Source of the DNA: a bacterium
GTDB taxonomy: Bacteria; Electryoneota; RPQS01; DYHQ01
Length of the DNA stretch: 64,000 bases
NCBI GenBank assembly: GCA_030622545.1
Contig: JAUXGA010000009.1
Span: 62,001-126,000 of the forward strand
Direction of reading: 5' to 3'
Below, piece after piece: positions 8,044-17,399 of this stretch (positions are counted from its first letter, which is position 1; every line of letters starts with the position of its first letter). A program made the translations under genes and the position numbers. The notes below the pieces were generated by a model that ran no database searches, was not told where the DNA came from, and saw only the letters and a list, made by a program, of their open reading frames with translations.

Positions 8044-9738
8044 TCAAAAAATAAAATACTTCAGCGCATTAATAAAACTGGTTACCGCTTCCCAATAGTG
8101 CATTAATTCTCTTAGAACAACTCCCCGATTGTACCAGGCTTTGGCAAAGTCGCGCTTGTAGATAAGGGCACTATCGTAACTGGCAACGGCTTCTTCCCAA
8201 CATTTCAAATTATCCAGGGTAATTCCCTGATCATATAGGGCATTTCCCCGACTGTACCAGGTATTGGGATCCTCACGTTTGTAAGTGAGAGCACTATCAT
8301 AGCTGGCAACGGCTTTTTCATAACGTCTCAAATTAAATAAAGCAATTCCCCGGTTGTGCCAGACATCGGCGTCATCGCCTTTGTACACGATGGCACTATC
8401 ATAACTGGCGATAGCTTCTCTATATAGTTTCAAATTATCTAAGGCAACTCCCCGGTTGTACCAGGCATCAGGGTCATCGCCTTTGAAGAAGATAGCACTA
8501 TCGTTGCTTGCAACGGCTTCTTTATAACGTTTCAATCTAGATAAGGCTACTCCTCGGTTGGTCCACGTTTCTGGAATATCGCGTTTGTAAACGATGGCGC
8601 TATCGAAGCTAGCCAAAGCTTTCCTATAATACTTCAACTCTATTAAGGCATTTCCTCGATTGGTCCAGGCTCCGGGATAATCACGTTTGTACACGAGGGC
8701 ACTATCAAAACTGGTAATAGCATCTTCATGATGCTGCATGTCAGATAAAGCGATGCCTCGGCCGTCCCACACTTCGGGAATATCGCGTTTGTATACAAGG
8801 GCGCTATCGAAACAGACCATGGCTTCCTTGGTACGCCCGAGTTTTCTCAAAGCATTCCCGCGGTTATGCCAGGTTTCAGGACAATCGTGTACGTATGTGA
8901 GGGCACTATCATAGCTGTCGACTGCTTCTTCATAGAGTTCCAAATTAGCTAAAGCAATTCCCCGATTGACCCAGACCTCGGAGAAATCGTGTTTGTAAAG
9001 AAGGGCGCTATCGTAGCTGATAACGGCTTCCACGTAGTACTTTAATTCGTTGAGAACATATCCCCGACCGAACCAGGCGTCGGGGGAATTGCGTCTGTAT
9101 GTAAGGGCACTATCGTAACTGACGAGGGCTTCCTTATAATGTTTCAGATGAAGCAGGACAGTTCCACGGTTGTACCAGATGTCGGGGAATGTGTGTTTGT
9201 ATAGGAGGACACTGTCCCAATCGGCCAACGCTTGTACCGTGTCTCCAGAATGGTAGTGCGTACTACCCAAGTAAAAATAAACCTCGGCTGTAAGATTGCT
9301 GTCTCCTTCAACATCTTTCAAGGCTAGCGTTAGAAGACTTTCAGCTTCAGTATAATTCTGCAGGCCGAGTGCAATCAGGCCTTTTTCGTAGTTCGTTTCC
9401 GCTGAGAGTTCCAAGTATCCAGCGCATTCCCGCAATTCCGCCAAGTAGCGAGCCGTGTCTTCTTTCAGAGTGGCGATTTCCTTAAGGGCTTCTGTATAGC
9501 TTTCCCAATTGCATTCTTTGATTGCGTCAACAACAACATTTCTTGTTTCTTCCCGTGTAAGCGGTTTAGGTGAAGGAGGATTTAGCAAAGCACCAGCGAG
9601 AGCAAAAACGGCTGTAATAACACCCAAGATGGCAACAAGGCGCACATTCACTTTCTTGCCTCGGATTAGAGGGATTACAGCAAGGAGAATTGCAATTAGA
9701 GCGGCTATTATAGCGAAACCGTAGCTAATCCATTCCAT
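8044..9738 (-). CDS. Membrane-anchored TPR protein with about ten near-identical 34-residue repeats
   Basis: 564 residues. Two N-terminal membrane segments (about residues 4-24 and 34-53) are followed by a short coil, then TPR units. From about residue 165 the units follow a strict 34-residue consensus: YKxDxPxxWxNRGxALxxLKxYxEA, then xxSYDSALx, i.e. 102-bp DNA repeats. One unit near 8200-8300 carries an extra inserted segment (ALYDQGITLDNLKCW). The repeats are similar enough at DNA level for slippage or recombination to change copy number. The role is presumably a protein-protein scaffold at the inner membrane; no catalytic domain is seen. The minus-strand ATG at 9738 has GGGAAG seven bases upstream. 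Confidence 0.85.
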   Translation of the reverse strand: MEWISYGFAIIAALIAILLAVIPLIRGKKVNVRLVAILGVITAVFALAGALLNPPSPKPLTREETRNVVVDAIKECNWESYTEALKEIATLKEDTARYLAELRECAGYLELSAETNYEKGLIALGLQNYTEAESLLTLALKDVEGDSNLTAEVYFYLGSTHYHSGDTVQALADWDSVLLYKHTFPDIWYNRGTVLLHLKHYKEALVSYDSALTYRRNSPDAWFGRGYVLNELKYYVEAVISYDSALLYKHDFSEVWVNRGIALANLELYEEAVDSYDSALTYVHDCPETWHNRGNALRKLGRTKEAMVCFDSALVYKRDIPEVWDGRGIALSDMQHHEDAITSFDSALVYKRDYPGAWTNRGNALIELKYYRKALASFDSAIVYKRDIPETWTNRGVALSRLKRYKEAVASNDSAIFFKGDDPDAWYNRGVALDNLKLYREAIASYDSAIVYKGDDADVWHNRGIALFNLRRYEKAVASYDSALTYKREDPNTWYSRGNALYDQGITLDNLKCWEEAVASYDSALIYKRDFAKAWYNRGVVLRELMHYWEAVTSFINALKYFIF

Positions 9739-9990
9739 GTTCTACTTCCCATGATTCAGACGACTTGTTTACCAAAAAAACAGCGATTCTACTCACCTAA
9801 CCGAGAGGCATTGAAAGCCATTTGCGATAGTTCACTCCCCCAAGTTACGAGAAAATCACAGAAAAGCAAGGGAAATTGATACAAACGCAAACAATAGCTG
9901 ACCCAAAGACGGCTGAAAAAGTTGTAGCATGGGGGAAATAAATTTCTTATATTAAATAGGTTTATGCTGTTTGCGAAAATGAGGACGAAA

Positions 9991-12555
9991 ATGACTTCTA
10001 AGTACCAGAATTTTATGGGGATGCTTTTGTTAGCAGTATTCGTGCTCTTCGCGTTCAATGCAGAGGCTGTGCAGGTACGCCCGAATATGCTCGATTCGCG
10101 CCTCGCCGAAGTGGAATTGACCTCGAAGGCTGATTTAACGGTAATCACAGAAGCCGGCGGAATTATCGACAATGTCCGAGGCAATGTTGCGCGCGTCTAT
10201 TTGTTGGAAGAAGACTTCATCCAGCTTCAAACGCGCGGCTATACTGTGCGCTGGATTCGCGATGAAGCGAAGGAATATGGACGGTGGTTGTGGGAAGTAA
10301 CCAAGGACACGGATAATCCACGCGCCGAGTATCACACGAACGATGAAATCGAAACGGACTTCATCAGTTGGCAATCTACATATCCAACTCTTTTTAGCTA
10401 TGAATCCATCGGAATATCCTATGAGGGGCGAGACCTCTGGGCGGCCAAGTTATCCGATAACGTGACGACGGATGAAGCTGAAATCGAAGTGAAGTATATC
10501 AGCACGATGCACGGCGACGAACCCGTCGGTACGGAAATGTGCATGTATTTTATCGAAGATTTGCTGACACAATACGGCATTGACCCGGAACTGACCGAAC
10601 TGATGACTGATTTCGAAATCTGGATTATCCCGATGATGAATCCCGACGGCAATGCGGCTTCACAGCGGGTCAATGCTCAGGGTGTTGACCTGAACCGCGA
10701 TTTTCCCGACCGAGTGGACGATTCCGTCAACACAACCGCCGGACGCGCCACGGAAACTGCACTCGTGATGGACTGGTCAAACGAGCATAATTTTGTGCTG
10801 TCAATCAATTTCCATACGGGAGCGCTCGTCGCCAATTATCCCTTTGATAATAACTACACACATACGTCGTATGTTTACACAGCAACCCCGGAAGATGATT
10901 TATTTATTCGCTTGTCTCTTGCTTATTCGCAATACAACTCTCCTATGTATAACGGCTCATTTCCTCAGGGAATCACGAACGGTACCGACTGGTATTGTAT
11001 TTCCGGAGGAATGCAGGACTGGAATTATGTATGGATGGGAGATAAAGAAATCACCGTTGAGCTCAGCGACGTGAAATGGCCTCCTTCGAGTCAATTGGAT
11101 GGTTTCTGGGATGACAATCAAGTCAGTATGCGCAAGTATCTGCTCGAAGCGAAATACGGCGTGCGCGGCATCGTGACAGATTCTATAACCGATGATCCTC
11201 TGCGCGCGGACATCATGCTCGAATCCATTCCATATCTGACCTACAGCACCGCACTTCATGGGGATTACTTCCGCATCCTTGAGGACGGAACCTATTCACT
11301 GACGTTTTCCGCGCCGGGGTATCAGTCGAAGACGTTTCCTTCGGTGGTTGTTTCCGGCGGTGTGCCGACCGTTTTGGATGTAGAGCTTGCCCGCGTACCG
11401 AGTCCGATTATTTCGACTGCTCCAACCGCCATCAGTGAGAGCATCGGCATTTGTGATTCGCTGGACGTTTCGTTTACAATAATTAATTCCGGAGATTATG
11501 CCCTTGACTGGTCTGCGGAAGAAGGCTTCATCCATGAAGGCGGTTATGGCAGTGCTCAGGGAGCCGGTTGGCGTTTTATTGACAGCGACCAGACAGGCGG
11601 GCCGGTGTACGATTGGGTGGACATCAGCGGGCTCGGACAGGAATTGGACTTCAACGACGATGATGAGAATCTCGGGCCGTATTTGATTGGTTTCGACTTT
11701 CCCTTCTATGGCCAGATATTCAATTCCGTTCGCGTGGCGGCTAACGGCTGGATTTCCTTCACATCTTCAGCCGAAGGGGAAACCTCATGGCGCAATCAAT
11801 ACTTGCCAGATAATTCGATAGCTCCCGAAAATATCATCGCAGCGTGGTGGGACGATTTAAGCCCCCAGCTCACCGGGGCGGAAGTGCGCATTTATACGAA
11901 CAATTCAGATAGTCTGATTATTACGTTCAACAGCGTCGAGAGTTTCGCGAATGACGGCCTTTACACGTTCCAGTTCATTCTGCTCTCGTCAGGGGATATT
12001 GTTTTTCAGTACAACGACATGGGCACGAATCGCTTGAATTCATCAACGATTGGTCTGCAAAACAGCGACCGCACGAAAGGCTCGACAGTGATTTATAACG
12101 AGCTCTATATCCATGACAACATGGCCATCTCATGGTGGCCGAATTCGATGGTCGCGCTTGTGCCAGTGTCAGGAACCGTGCCGCCGCAAGGTTCGCAGCC
12201 GGTAATGGCTCGCCTGAAATCCTGTTGCCTGCCTCTGGGCGCGAGCTCCGGAATTCTTGAAATTTCATCGAATGATCCGGCGACGCCCTTGCTTGAAGTG
12301 CAGGTGGATTTGAACGTATCGGCACAACCGCCGCAAGCTGTTACGGATCTCGTCATACTTCCCGAACCGCCGAATGTACATCTTTTCTGGACGGCGGCGG
12401 CTTATGCCAATTCGTATGACGTCTATCGCAGCCAGAACTATCCAGTCGAGCTCATCCCGATGAATTTTGTCGAGAGTGTTTCGGATACGCATTACGTTGA
12501 CAATGGTGTCAGCGCAGATTCCGCCGGATTCTATGTTGTCACATCCGTGCAGTAA
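9991..12555 (+). CDS. Secreted zinc carboxypeptidase, M14 family, with TTR-like and C-terminal Ig/Fn3-like domains
   Basis: 854 residues from the ATG at 9991, preferred over ATGs at 9964 and 9979 because GAGG at 9981-9984 is well spaced. A signal peptide (LLLAVFVLFAFNAEA) precedes a pro-region. The M14 zinc site is complete: HGDE (His174, Glu177) and SINFHTG (His275). NPDGN and GVDLNRDFPD flank the substrate pocket, and the catalytic glutamate is Glu357 in ITVELSD. A transthyretin-like CarboxypepD_reg segment follows (GVRGIVTDSITDDPL), as in the M14B carboxypeptidase E/N/D group. Then come an Ig-like region, a NIDO-like strand-rich region (NSVRVAANGWISF) and a Fn3-like tail. It removes C-terminal residues from peptides outside the cell. 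No T9SS sorting domain or LPxTG was seen. Confidence 0.93.
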   Translation: MTSKYQNFMGMLLLAVFVLFAFNAEAVQVRPNMLDSRLAEVELTSKADLTVITEAGGIIDNVRGNVARVYLLEEDFIQLQTRGYTVRWIRDEAKEYGRWLWEVTKDTDNPRAEYHTNDEIETDFISWQSTYPTLFSYESIGISYEGRDLWAAKLSDNVTTDEAEIEVKYISTMHGDEPVGTEMCMYFIEDLLTQYGIDPELTELMTDFEIWIIPMMNPDGNAASQRVNAQGVDLNRDFPDRVDDSVNTTAGRATETALVMDWSNEHNFVLSINFHTGALVANYPFDNNYTHTSYVYTATPEDDLFIRLSLAYSQYNSPMYNGSFPQGITNGTDWYCISGGMQDWNYVWMGDKEITVELSDVKWPPSSQLDGFWDDNQVSMRKYLLEAKYGVRGIVTDSITDDPLRADIMLESIPYLTYSTALHGDYFRILEDGTYSLTFSAPGYQSKTFPSVVVSGGVPTVLDVELARVPSPIISTAPTAISESIGICDSLDVSFTIINSGDYALDWSAEEGFIHEGGYGSAQGAGWRFIDSDQTGGPVYDWVDISGLGQELDFNDDDENLGPYLIGFDFPFYGQIFNSVRVAANGWISFTSSAEGETSWRNQYLPDNSIAPENIIAAWWDDLSPQLTGAEVRIYTNNSDSLIITFNSVESFANDGLYTFQFILLSSGDIVFQYNDMGTNRLNSSTIGLQNSDRTKGSTVIYNELYIHDNMAISWWPNSMVALVPVSGTVPPQGSQPVMARLKSCCLPLGASSGILEISSNDPATPLLEVQVDLNVSAQPPQAVTDLVILPEPPNVHLFWTAAAYANSYDVYRSQNYPVELIPMNFVESVSDTHYVDNGVSADSAGFYVVTSVQ

Positions 12556-12606
12556 TTTGTACGAACCAAAAAAGAAATCATGGATAGGAAACATTGAGGT
12601 CAAACT

Positions 12607-14874
12607 ATGAGAATCGTCCCAAAGCTATTTGTGTTTCTGTTTGTCGCCTTAATGGTGACGACCGCCTTCGGTCAGGACGTCTATCGCAATCACATGTTGA
12701 TAGAAGTTTATCCTGAGTCCGAAGCAAGACTGCAAGCTCTCTATCAATTTCATCAATTGGATATCATTCCGGGTCCATCGCGTGACATCCCGCATATCGC
12801 CGCTTATCTGGAAGACCTCGAACTGCTGCAGGAGGAAGGGTACGCTTATGAAATTATCCACGAGAATCTGGAAAAATTCTACGCGAATCGTCTCGGCGGC
12901 AGATTGGATGACATGGGCGGTTATCATACGTACAGTGAAATTGTCACCTTCTTGGACCAGATTCACGCGGATCATCCCACTATTACGACAGCCAAATTCA
13001 GTGTCGGCCAATCTCTCGAAGGACGCGAGATCTGGGGTATCAAGCTCTCGGACAATCCCGATTTAGACGAGAACGAACCGGAAGTTTTCTTTAACTCGCT
13101 AATTCATGCCAGAGAACCGATGGGTATGGAAGTATTGCTCTATTTCATGGATTATCTAACAGACAATTATGGTGACAGTGCGGACGCAATCGACATCATA
13201 GATAACCGCGAGATATGGTTCATCCCCTGTATGAATCCTGATGGTTATGTCTACAACGAAACGACGAATCCGGGTGGTGGCGGCATGTGGCGTAAAAATC
13301 GCCGGAATAACGGCGACGGCGAATGGGGTGTTGACCTCAACCGAAATTGGGGTGCTTACTGGGGTTATGATGATAACGGTTCATCGCCGTACACATGGAG
13401 TGAAACCTATCGCGGCACAGCGGCTTTCTCAGAGCCGGAAACGGATAATGTCAGCCAGTTTATCCTATCGCGAAATTTCGTCAGTGGCTGTGATAACCAC
13501 ACCCATGGGGAATGGCTCCTTGTTCCCTATGGTTCAAGCTATTTCGGAGGTGACGGATATACGGACGACCATGACACTTTCATGATGGTTGTTGACTCGA
13601 TGGCTCAACTCATTTACGAGGTCAACGGCAATTGGTACACAGCAGGACCTCCATGGGAGACCCTTCATTATAATGTGAACGGCGGTTCGTTCGATTGGGA
13701 ATATGATTCTGTAGGAATGTTCTCGATCTCGCCGGAGCTCGGAACTTCTTTCTGGCCGTCCTCAGGAGATATTTTGCCTTCATGCCAAGAGTGGCTTCCG
13801 GCGAATATTTTCTTTGCTCGTATCGCAGGTTCCCTTGTACCACCTCCCTACAGGATTGCTTATAATGGCCAGTGCCAGAGCGAGTGGTCCGGTGACGGTG
13901 ACGGTACGACCGAACCGGACGAAGGACTGGAACTGACGGTGACGATAGAAAATACCGGAACAGATTTGCTTATTAATCTGCACGGCACCCTCGCCACGAC
14001 TGATCCCTACGCTGTCGTGATACAAAGTGAGTCCGATTGGCCGACCTTAGCCAACGACGAAACTGGCGAGAACACAACCGATTTTCAAGTGTCGGTCTCA
14101 GCAGGTTGCCCGGCAACCTATTTCATTCCGCTTACGCTTCATATGACTGCGGACGGCGGACTCGATACAACGCTGAACCTTACGGCGACAGTCGGCGTCA
14201 CGATGCTGGCTGACGATGTTGAAAGCGGCGCTGGAGAATGGACAACAGGCGGCACCGGCGACCTCTGGCATATCTCGACGCGCCGGGCAGACTCTCCTAC
14301 CCATAGTTGGTACTGCGGCAATGAAGTCAGCGGTGAGCACAACAACAATATGAACTGCTGGCTTCTTTCGGATACCCTGATTTTACCGGCGGACGCATCT
14401 CTTTCATGGGACCACTGGTATGACTTGGAATCAGGCTATGACTACGGTTATGTCGAGATGGACACGGGCACAGGATGGACGGCCGTGGGCTCTTCGGTAA
14501 ATGGTGTATCCGGTGGCTGGATTCATGAAGAGGAAGACCTCGGTATCACATGCAACGGAACGATGGCGCAGATTCGGTTCCGTATGTACAGCGATGTGTA
14601 CGTGACCGAAGAGGGTTGGTATATTGACGACATCTCCGTGACGGGACCTCCCGGAAAGATTACGGACCTGGTAATCTCCGCAGACGGTAATGACATCCAT
14701 CTCTACTGGCAGGCGTCTTCCAACGCAGGCGGCTACAGCATCCGTCGTTCGCTCGAACCGTTCGGCACGTTTACTGAAATCGGAACCGTCATCGCGGATT
14801 CACTGCATTTCGAGCATACGAACGGCGCAGGGTCAGACGTCCGCGCTTTCTATTGCGTCGTCGCCACCGATTAA
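12607..14874 (+). CDS. Secreted zinc carboxypeptidase, M14A (carboxypeptidase T-like)
   Basis: 755 residues, with GAGGT six bases before the ATG. The signal peptide (LFVFLFVALMVTTAFG) is followed by a propeptide-like region of about 90 residues, then the M14 domain. Zinc ligands are HARE (His167, Glu170) and NHTHGEW (His298); NPDGYV and GVDLNRNWG form the pocket, and Glu377 lies in SPELGTSFWPS. The insertion around WRKNRRNN is typical of bacterial carboxypeptidase T-like enzymes. After about residue 420 come Ig-like repeats, a MAM/concanavalin-like segment (DDVESGAGEWTTGGTGDLWH) and a Fn3-like end. It lies 51 bp after the other M14 gene in the same orientation; the two differ in subfamily and probably in specificity. 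Confidence 0.93.
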   Translation: MRIVPKLFVFLFVALMVTTAFGQDVYRNHMLIEVYPESEARLQALYQFHQLDIIPGPSRDIPHIAAYLEDLELLQEEGYAYEIIHENLEKFYANRLGGRLDDMGGYHTYSEIVTFLDQIHADHPTITTAKFSVGQSLEGREIWGIKLSDNPDLDENEPEVFFNSLIHAREPMGMEVLLYFMDYLTDNYGDSADAIDIIDNREIWFIPCMNPDGYVYNETTNPGGGGMWRKNRRNNGDGEWGVDLNRNWGAYWGYDDNGSSPYTWSETYRGTAAFSEPETDNVSQFILSRNFVSGCDNHTHGEWLLVPYGSSYFGGDGYTDDHDTFMMVVDSMAQLIYEVNGNWYTAGPPWETLHYNVNGGSFDWEYDSVGMFSISPELGTSFWPSSGDILPSCQEWLPANIFFARIAGSLVPPPYRIAYNGQCQSEWSGDGDGTTEPDEGLELTVTIENTGTDLLINLHGTLATTDPYAVVIQSESDWPTLANDETGENTTDFQVSVSAGCPATYFIPLTLHMTADGGLDTTLNLTATVGVTMLADDVESGAGEWTTGGTGDLWHISTRRADSPTHSWYCGNEVSGEHNNNMNCWLLSDTLILPADASLSWDHWYDLESGYDYGYVEMDTGTGWTAVGSSVNGVSGGWIHEEEDLGITCNGTMAQIRFRMYSDVYVTEEGWYIDDISVTGPPGKITDLVISADGNDIHLYWQASSNAGGYSIRRSLEPFGTFTEIGTVIADSLHFEHTNGAGSDVRAFYCVVATD

Positions 14875-14917
14875 TACTGAGCGCATCCGCTTGCATTTGT
14901 CCAAATTCTTTCTTATT

Positions 14918-14954
14918 AAAGAGGCCACAGGCTCATCAATCCTGTGGCCTCTTT
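14918..14954. terminator. Strong hairpin terminator after the M14 genes
   Basis: A 14-bp perfect stem AAAGAGGCCACAGG / CCTGTGGCCTCTTT encloses a nine-base loop. The stem ends in A and T runs on each side, so it could work in both directions. Confidence 0.8.
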
Positions 14955-14960
14955 GCTTCC

Positions 14961-15158
14961 CGCCGAGGCAGATCCCCTGATCTGCCCGGAATGTTACAAA
15001 TGACCGCCGAGCGGGGTCCCCGACCCCGCCGCAAGTCGTCGCGGTGTTGTCCACCAGTACTGGTGGATTGCAGCCGATCCATGAGCTCGCCGAGCCGGGT
15101 TAGCGCTGTTTTCTTTTGGCTAAGCAATAAGGCTATCGCGCGTAACCCGGCCGGAATG
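14961..15158. repeat. Array of four different intergenic hairpin repeats (A, B, F, long B)
   Basis: Family A at 14961-14992 (GGCAGATC-CCCT-GATCTGCC). Family B at 15004-15032 (GCGGGGTC-CCC-GACCCCGC). Family F at 15040-15080 (GCGGTGTTG...CACCAGTACTGGTG...GCAGCCGATCC). A long family B unit at 15089-15158 has CGCCGAGCCGGGTTA and GCGTAACCCGGCCGGAATG separated by an approximately 40-base loop. Together with the terminator they fill the 300-bp gap upstream of the gamma-glutamyltransferase gene. Confidence 0.8.
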
Positions 15159-15180
15159 AAAAAAACACTGGAGAACCATT

Positions 15181-16878
15181 TTGCTGCGGAAAATTTCTAT
15201 TCTTATTTTTGCACTATCCATCGCGGCGTCGAGCAGTTATGCCGCATCCCCCCGTCCGGTTTGCGCCCGGCATGCGATGGTCGTTAGCGCTGAATCTTTG
15301 GCGACAAATGTTGGCCTGTCTGTCTTGAAGAGCGGAGGGAACGCGGTGGACGCCGCCGTCGCGACAGCGCTCGCGCTCGGGGTCACCGAAGGATACAGTT
15401 CCGGATTGGGAGGAGGCTGCTTCATCCTGATTCGAATGGCGACGGGAGAAACCGTGGCGATTGACGGGCGCGAAACCGCACCGATGAAAGCGACACGCGA
15501 CATGTATATCCCGCGTGATTCTCTGGCGCCGACTGATTTATCCCAGACGGGAGTCTTAGCCGCGGGTGTTCCCGGAGAACTCGCCGCTCTTGATTTAGCG
15601 CTGAAGAGATTCGGTCGCTTACCGCTCACAGAAGTCATCAAAGGCGCGGTTGCTCTCGCCGATACCGGCTTTCCGATTTCGCGGTTTTACTGGGAACGGC
15701 TCGAATTTAACAAAGAAAAACTGAGCCGATTCCCCGGTACGCGCAGTGTTTTCTTCACCAGTGACACCACCGTCCTTCAGTGGGGTGAGCGGCTGATTCA
15801 AAAAGACCTCGCCGCAACGATGCGCGCTATAGAAAAGGCCGGAGTGGATACCTTTTACAGCGGCCCGATTCCACAGATGATCGTGGACTATGTTGCCTCT
15901 GAAGGGGGCATCCTCACCTTGCAGGATTTCGAGAATTATCGGCCACACGCCCGTGAACCGATTCATGGGAATTATCACGGCTACGAAATCCTGTCCATGC
16001 CTCCGCCAAGTTCCGGCGGCATTCACTTGGTCGAGATTCTGAATATCATCGAAGAAATCGGAATCGGCTACCTCGGAGCGGGGAGCGCCGGAGCGACTCA
16101 TGCGATAGCTGAAGCGATGTCGCGAGCTTTCGCTGACCGCGCCGTCTATTTAGGTGATCCGGATTTCAGCACAATTCCTATCGAAGGGTTGACGTCGAAA
16201 GCGTATGCGTCCGAGCTTCGCGCAGGAATTCACCGTTGGGAGCATGTGAATCCATTCGGCGCAGGCGTGCCTCCCGGTTGGATGCCGGATACCACCGACG
16301 GTCACACAACGCACCTTTGCGTTTTGGATGAAGACGGCAATGCGGTGTCTTTGACCGCGACCATCAACACCGGCTTCGGCAGCGGTGTCGTCGTGCCCGG
16401 TGTGGGAATTATCTTGAACAACGAAATGGACGACTTCGTCACGAATCCCGGCATGCCCAACTATTTTGGCCTTGTCGGTGCGGAAGCGAACGAAATCAAA
16501 CCCGGCAAACGACCGCTTTCCTCGATGGCGCCGACGATTGTGCTGCAAAATAGCAAACCCTACCTCGTCGTTGGAAGCCCCGGCGGGCCGCGAATCATCA
16601 CGACGGTTCTGCAGGTCATCGTGAATGTCGTTGACCATAACATGCACCTACAGGAAGCCGTTGACTTTCCCCGGATGCATCATCAATGGCTGCCGGATAG
16701 ACTCTTTTTGGAACGCGGCTTTCCGATTGATGCGATTGCCGACCTTCAACGGCGCGGCCACAAAATCGCTTACGGCGGCTTATGGAGCGGCGCAACTGCA
16801 ATCCTTTCCGACACCACCACCGGCATGGTCTTCGGCTCCACCGACAGCCGCATGGAAGGCGCAGCCCTCGGTTATTAG
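15181..16878 (+). CDS. ggt: Gamma-glutamyltransferase (gamma-glutamyltranspeptidase)
   Basis: 565 residues from a TTG start, with GGAG about 10 bases upstream, followed by a signal peptide (ISILIFALSIAASSSYAA). The enzyme transfers or hydrolyses the gamma-glutamyl group of glutathione and related amides, usually in the periplasm. It is made as a proenzyme that cleaves itself before a conserved threonine. That site is visible as DGHTTHLCVLD, with Thr376 as the probable nucleophile. Other signatures are GGNAVDAAVATALALGV, SGLGGGCFILI, RPLSSMAPTIV and GSPGGPRIITT. Length and motif order match the full family. It stands alone between repeats and is not obviously in an operon. Confidence 0.93.
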   Translation: MLRKISILIFALSIAASSSYAASPRPVCARHAMVVSAESLATNVGLSVLKSGGNAVDAAVATALALGVTEGYSSGLGGGCFILIRMATGETVAIDGRETAPMKATRDMYIPRDSLAPTDLSQTGVLAAGVPGELAALDLALKRFGRLPLTEVIKGAVALADTGFPISRFYWERLEFNKEKLSRFPGTRSVFFTSDTTVLQWGERLIQKDLAATMRAIEKAGVDTFYSGPIPQMIVDYVASEGGILTLQDFENYRPHAREPIHGNYHGYEILSMPPPSSGGIHLVEILNIIEEIGIGYLGAGSAGATHAIAEAMSRAFADRAVYLGDPDFSTIPIEGLTSKAYASELRAGIHRWEHVNPFGAGVPPGWMPDTTDGHTTHLCVLDEDGNAVSLTATINTGFGSGVVVPGVGIILNNEMDDFVTNPGMPNYFGLVGAEANEIKPGKRPLSSMAPTIVLQNSKPYLVVGSPGGPRIITTVLQVIVNVVDHNMHLQEAVDFPRMHHQWLPDRLFLERGFPIDAIADLQRRGHKIAYGGLWSGATAILSDTTTGMVFGSTDSRMEGAALGY

Positions 16879-16885
16879 CTGGAGG

Positions 16886-16905
16886 CAAGGGGCTGAAGCC
16901 CCTTG
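16886..16905. repeat. Hairpin repeat, family J, after ggt
   Basis: A near-perfect 20-base palindrome, CAAGGGGCT-GA-AGCCCCTTG. A related copy lies at 62798-62817, where it overlaps the tolB start. Confidence 0.75.
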
Positions 16906-16923
16906 TCCAATCCTAACGCACTG

Positions 16924-16952
16924 TTGACAATGTCAGACGGATTCCATATATT
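16924..16952 (+). promoter_or_regulatory. Promoter for the XRE/ImmA-type pair
   Basis: TTGACA at 16924-16929 and TATATT at 16947-16952 are separated by exactly 17 bases, about 28 bases ahead of the start codon. The same -10 and spacing recur at 29311, 50532, 51194 and 60938. Confidence 0.85.
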
Positions 16953-16979
16953 GTATGCAATTAGCTGAGGAGTTCGTTT

Positions 16980-17399
16980 ATGGCCAAAATTGGTCAGAGA
17001 ATTCGTGAGGCTCGCAGGAAAGCCGGCCTATCACAGGAAGCGCTCGCCGATAAAATCAGCGTCAATCGCTCCTATTTGTCCCTTGTCGAGAACGGAAAAT
17101 CGTCACCGACCTTCGAGTTTGTTGAAAAAATCGCTCAAGGAATCGACCTCCGTGTCGAAGATATCATTTTGGGCGAGCAGGGACGCTATCTGGTGTACGA
17201 TGCGGAGGATGAAGCGCCCATGTATGATGGCCTCTCCGAGTTGCTGCAGGATCATCATCAAATGATTCTGATGAATATCACCGACGAGGAAATCGATGTC
17301 CTGCGGACGATTCGCCTCAACAGCCGCATTCGGCCATCGAAAGAGTTCTTCGTGCAGGCTCTCCTTGATTTCCGCAAATCAAAACAATCCCCACGGTGA
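16980..17399 (+). CDS. XRE-family helix-turn-helix regulator
   Basis: 139 residues with GAGGAG seven bases upstream. Residues 5-60 form a Cro/C1-type HTH (IGQRIREARRKAGLSQEALA, then DKISVNRSYLSLVENGKSSP). The remaining 75 or so residues are helical with no recognised domain and may sense or bind the partner. The next gene is an ImmA/IrrE-type protease whose GTG start overlaps this stop (GTGA). In known ImmR/ImmA- and IrrE/DdrO-type pairs the protease cleaves the repressor and relieves self-repression. That model is applied here by analogy only. Confidence 0.9.
   Translation: MAKIGQRIREARRKAGLSQEALADKISVNRSYLSLVENGKSSPTFEFVEKIAQGIDLRVEDIILGEQGRYLVYDAEDEAPMYDGLSELLQDHHQMILMNITDEEIDVLRTIRLNSRIRPSKEFFVQALLDFRKSKQSPR

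Noticed and set aside
8140-9230. Regular 102-bp DNA repeats as a CRISPR array
   Set aside because: The periodicity is that of 34-residue TPR units inside one long open frame. There are no short conserved repeats with unique spacers.
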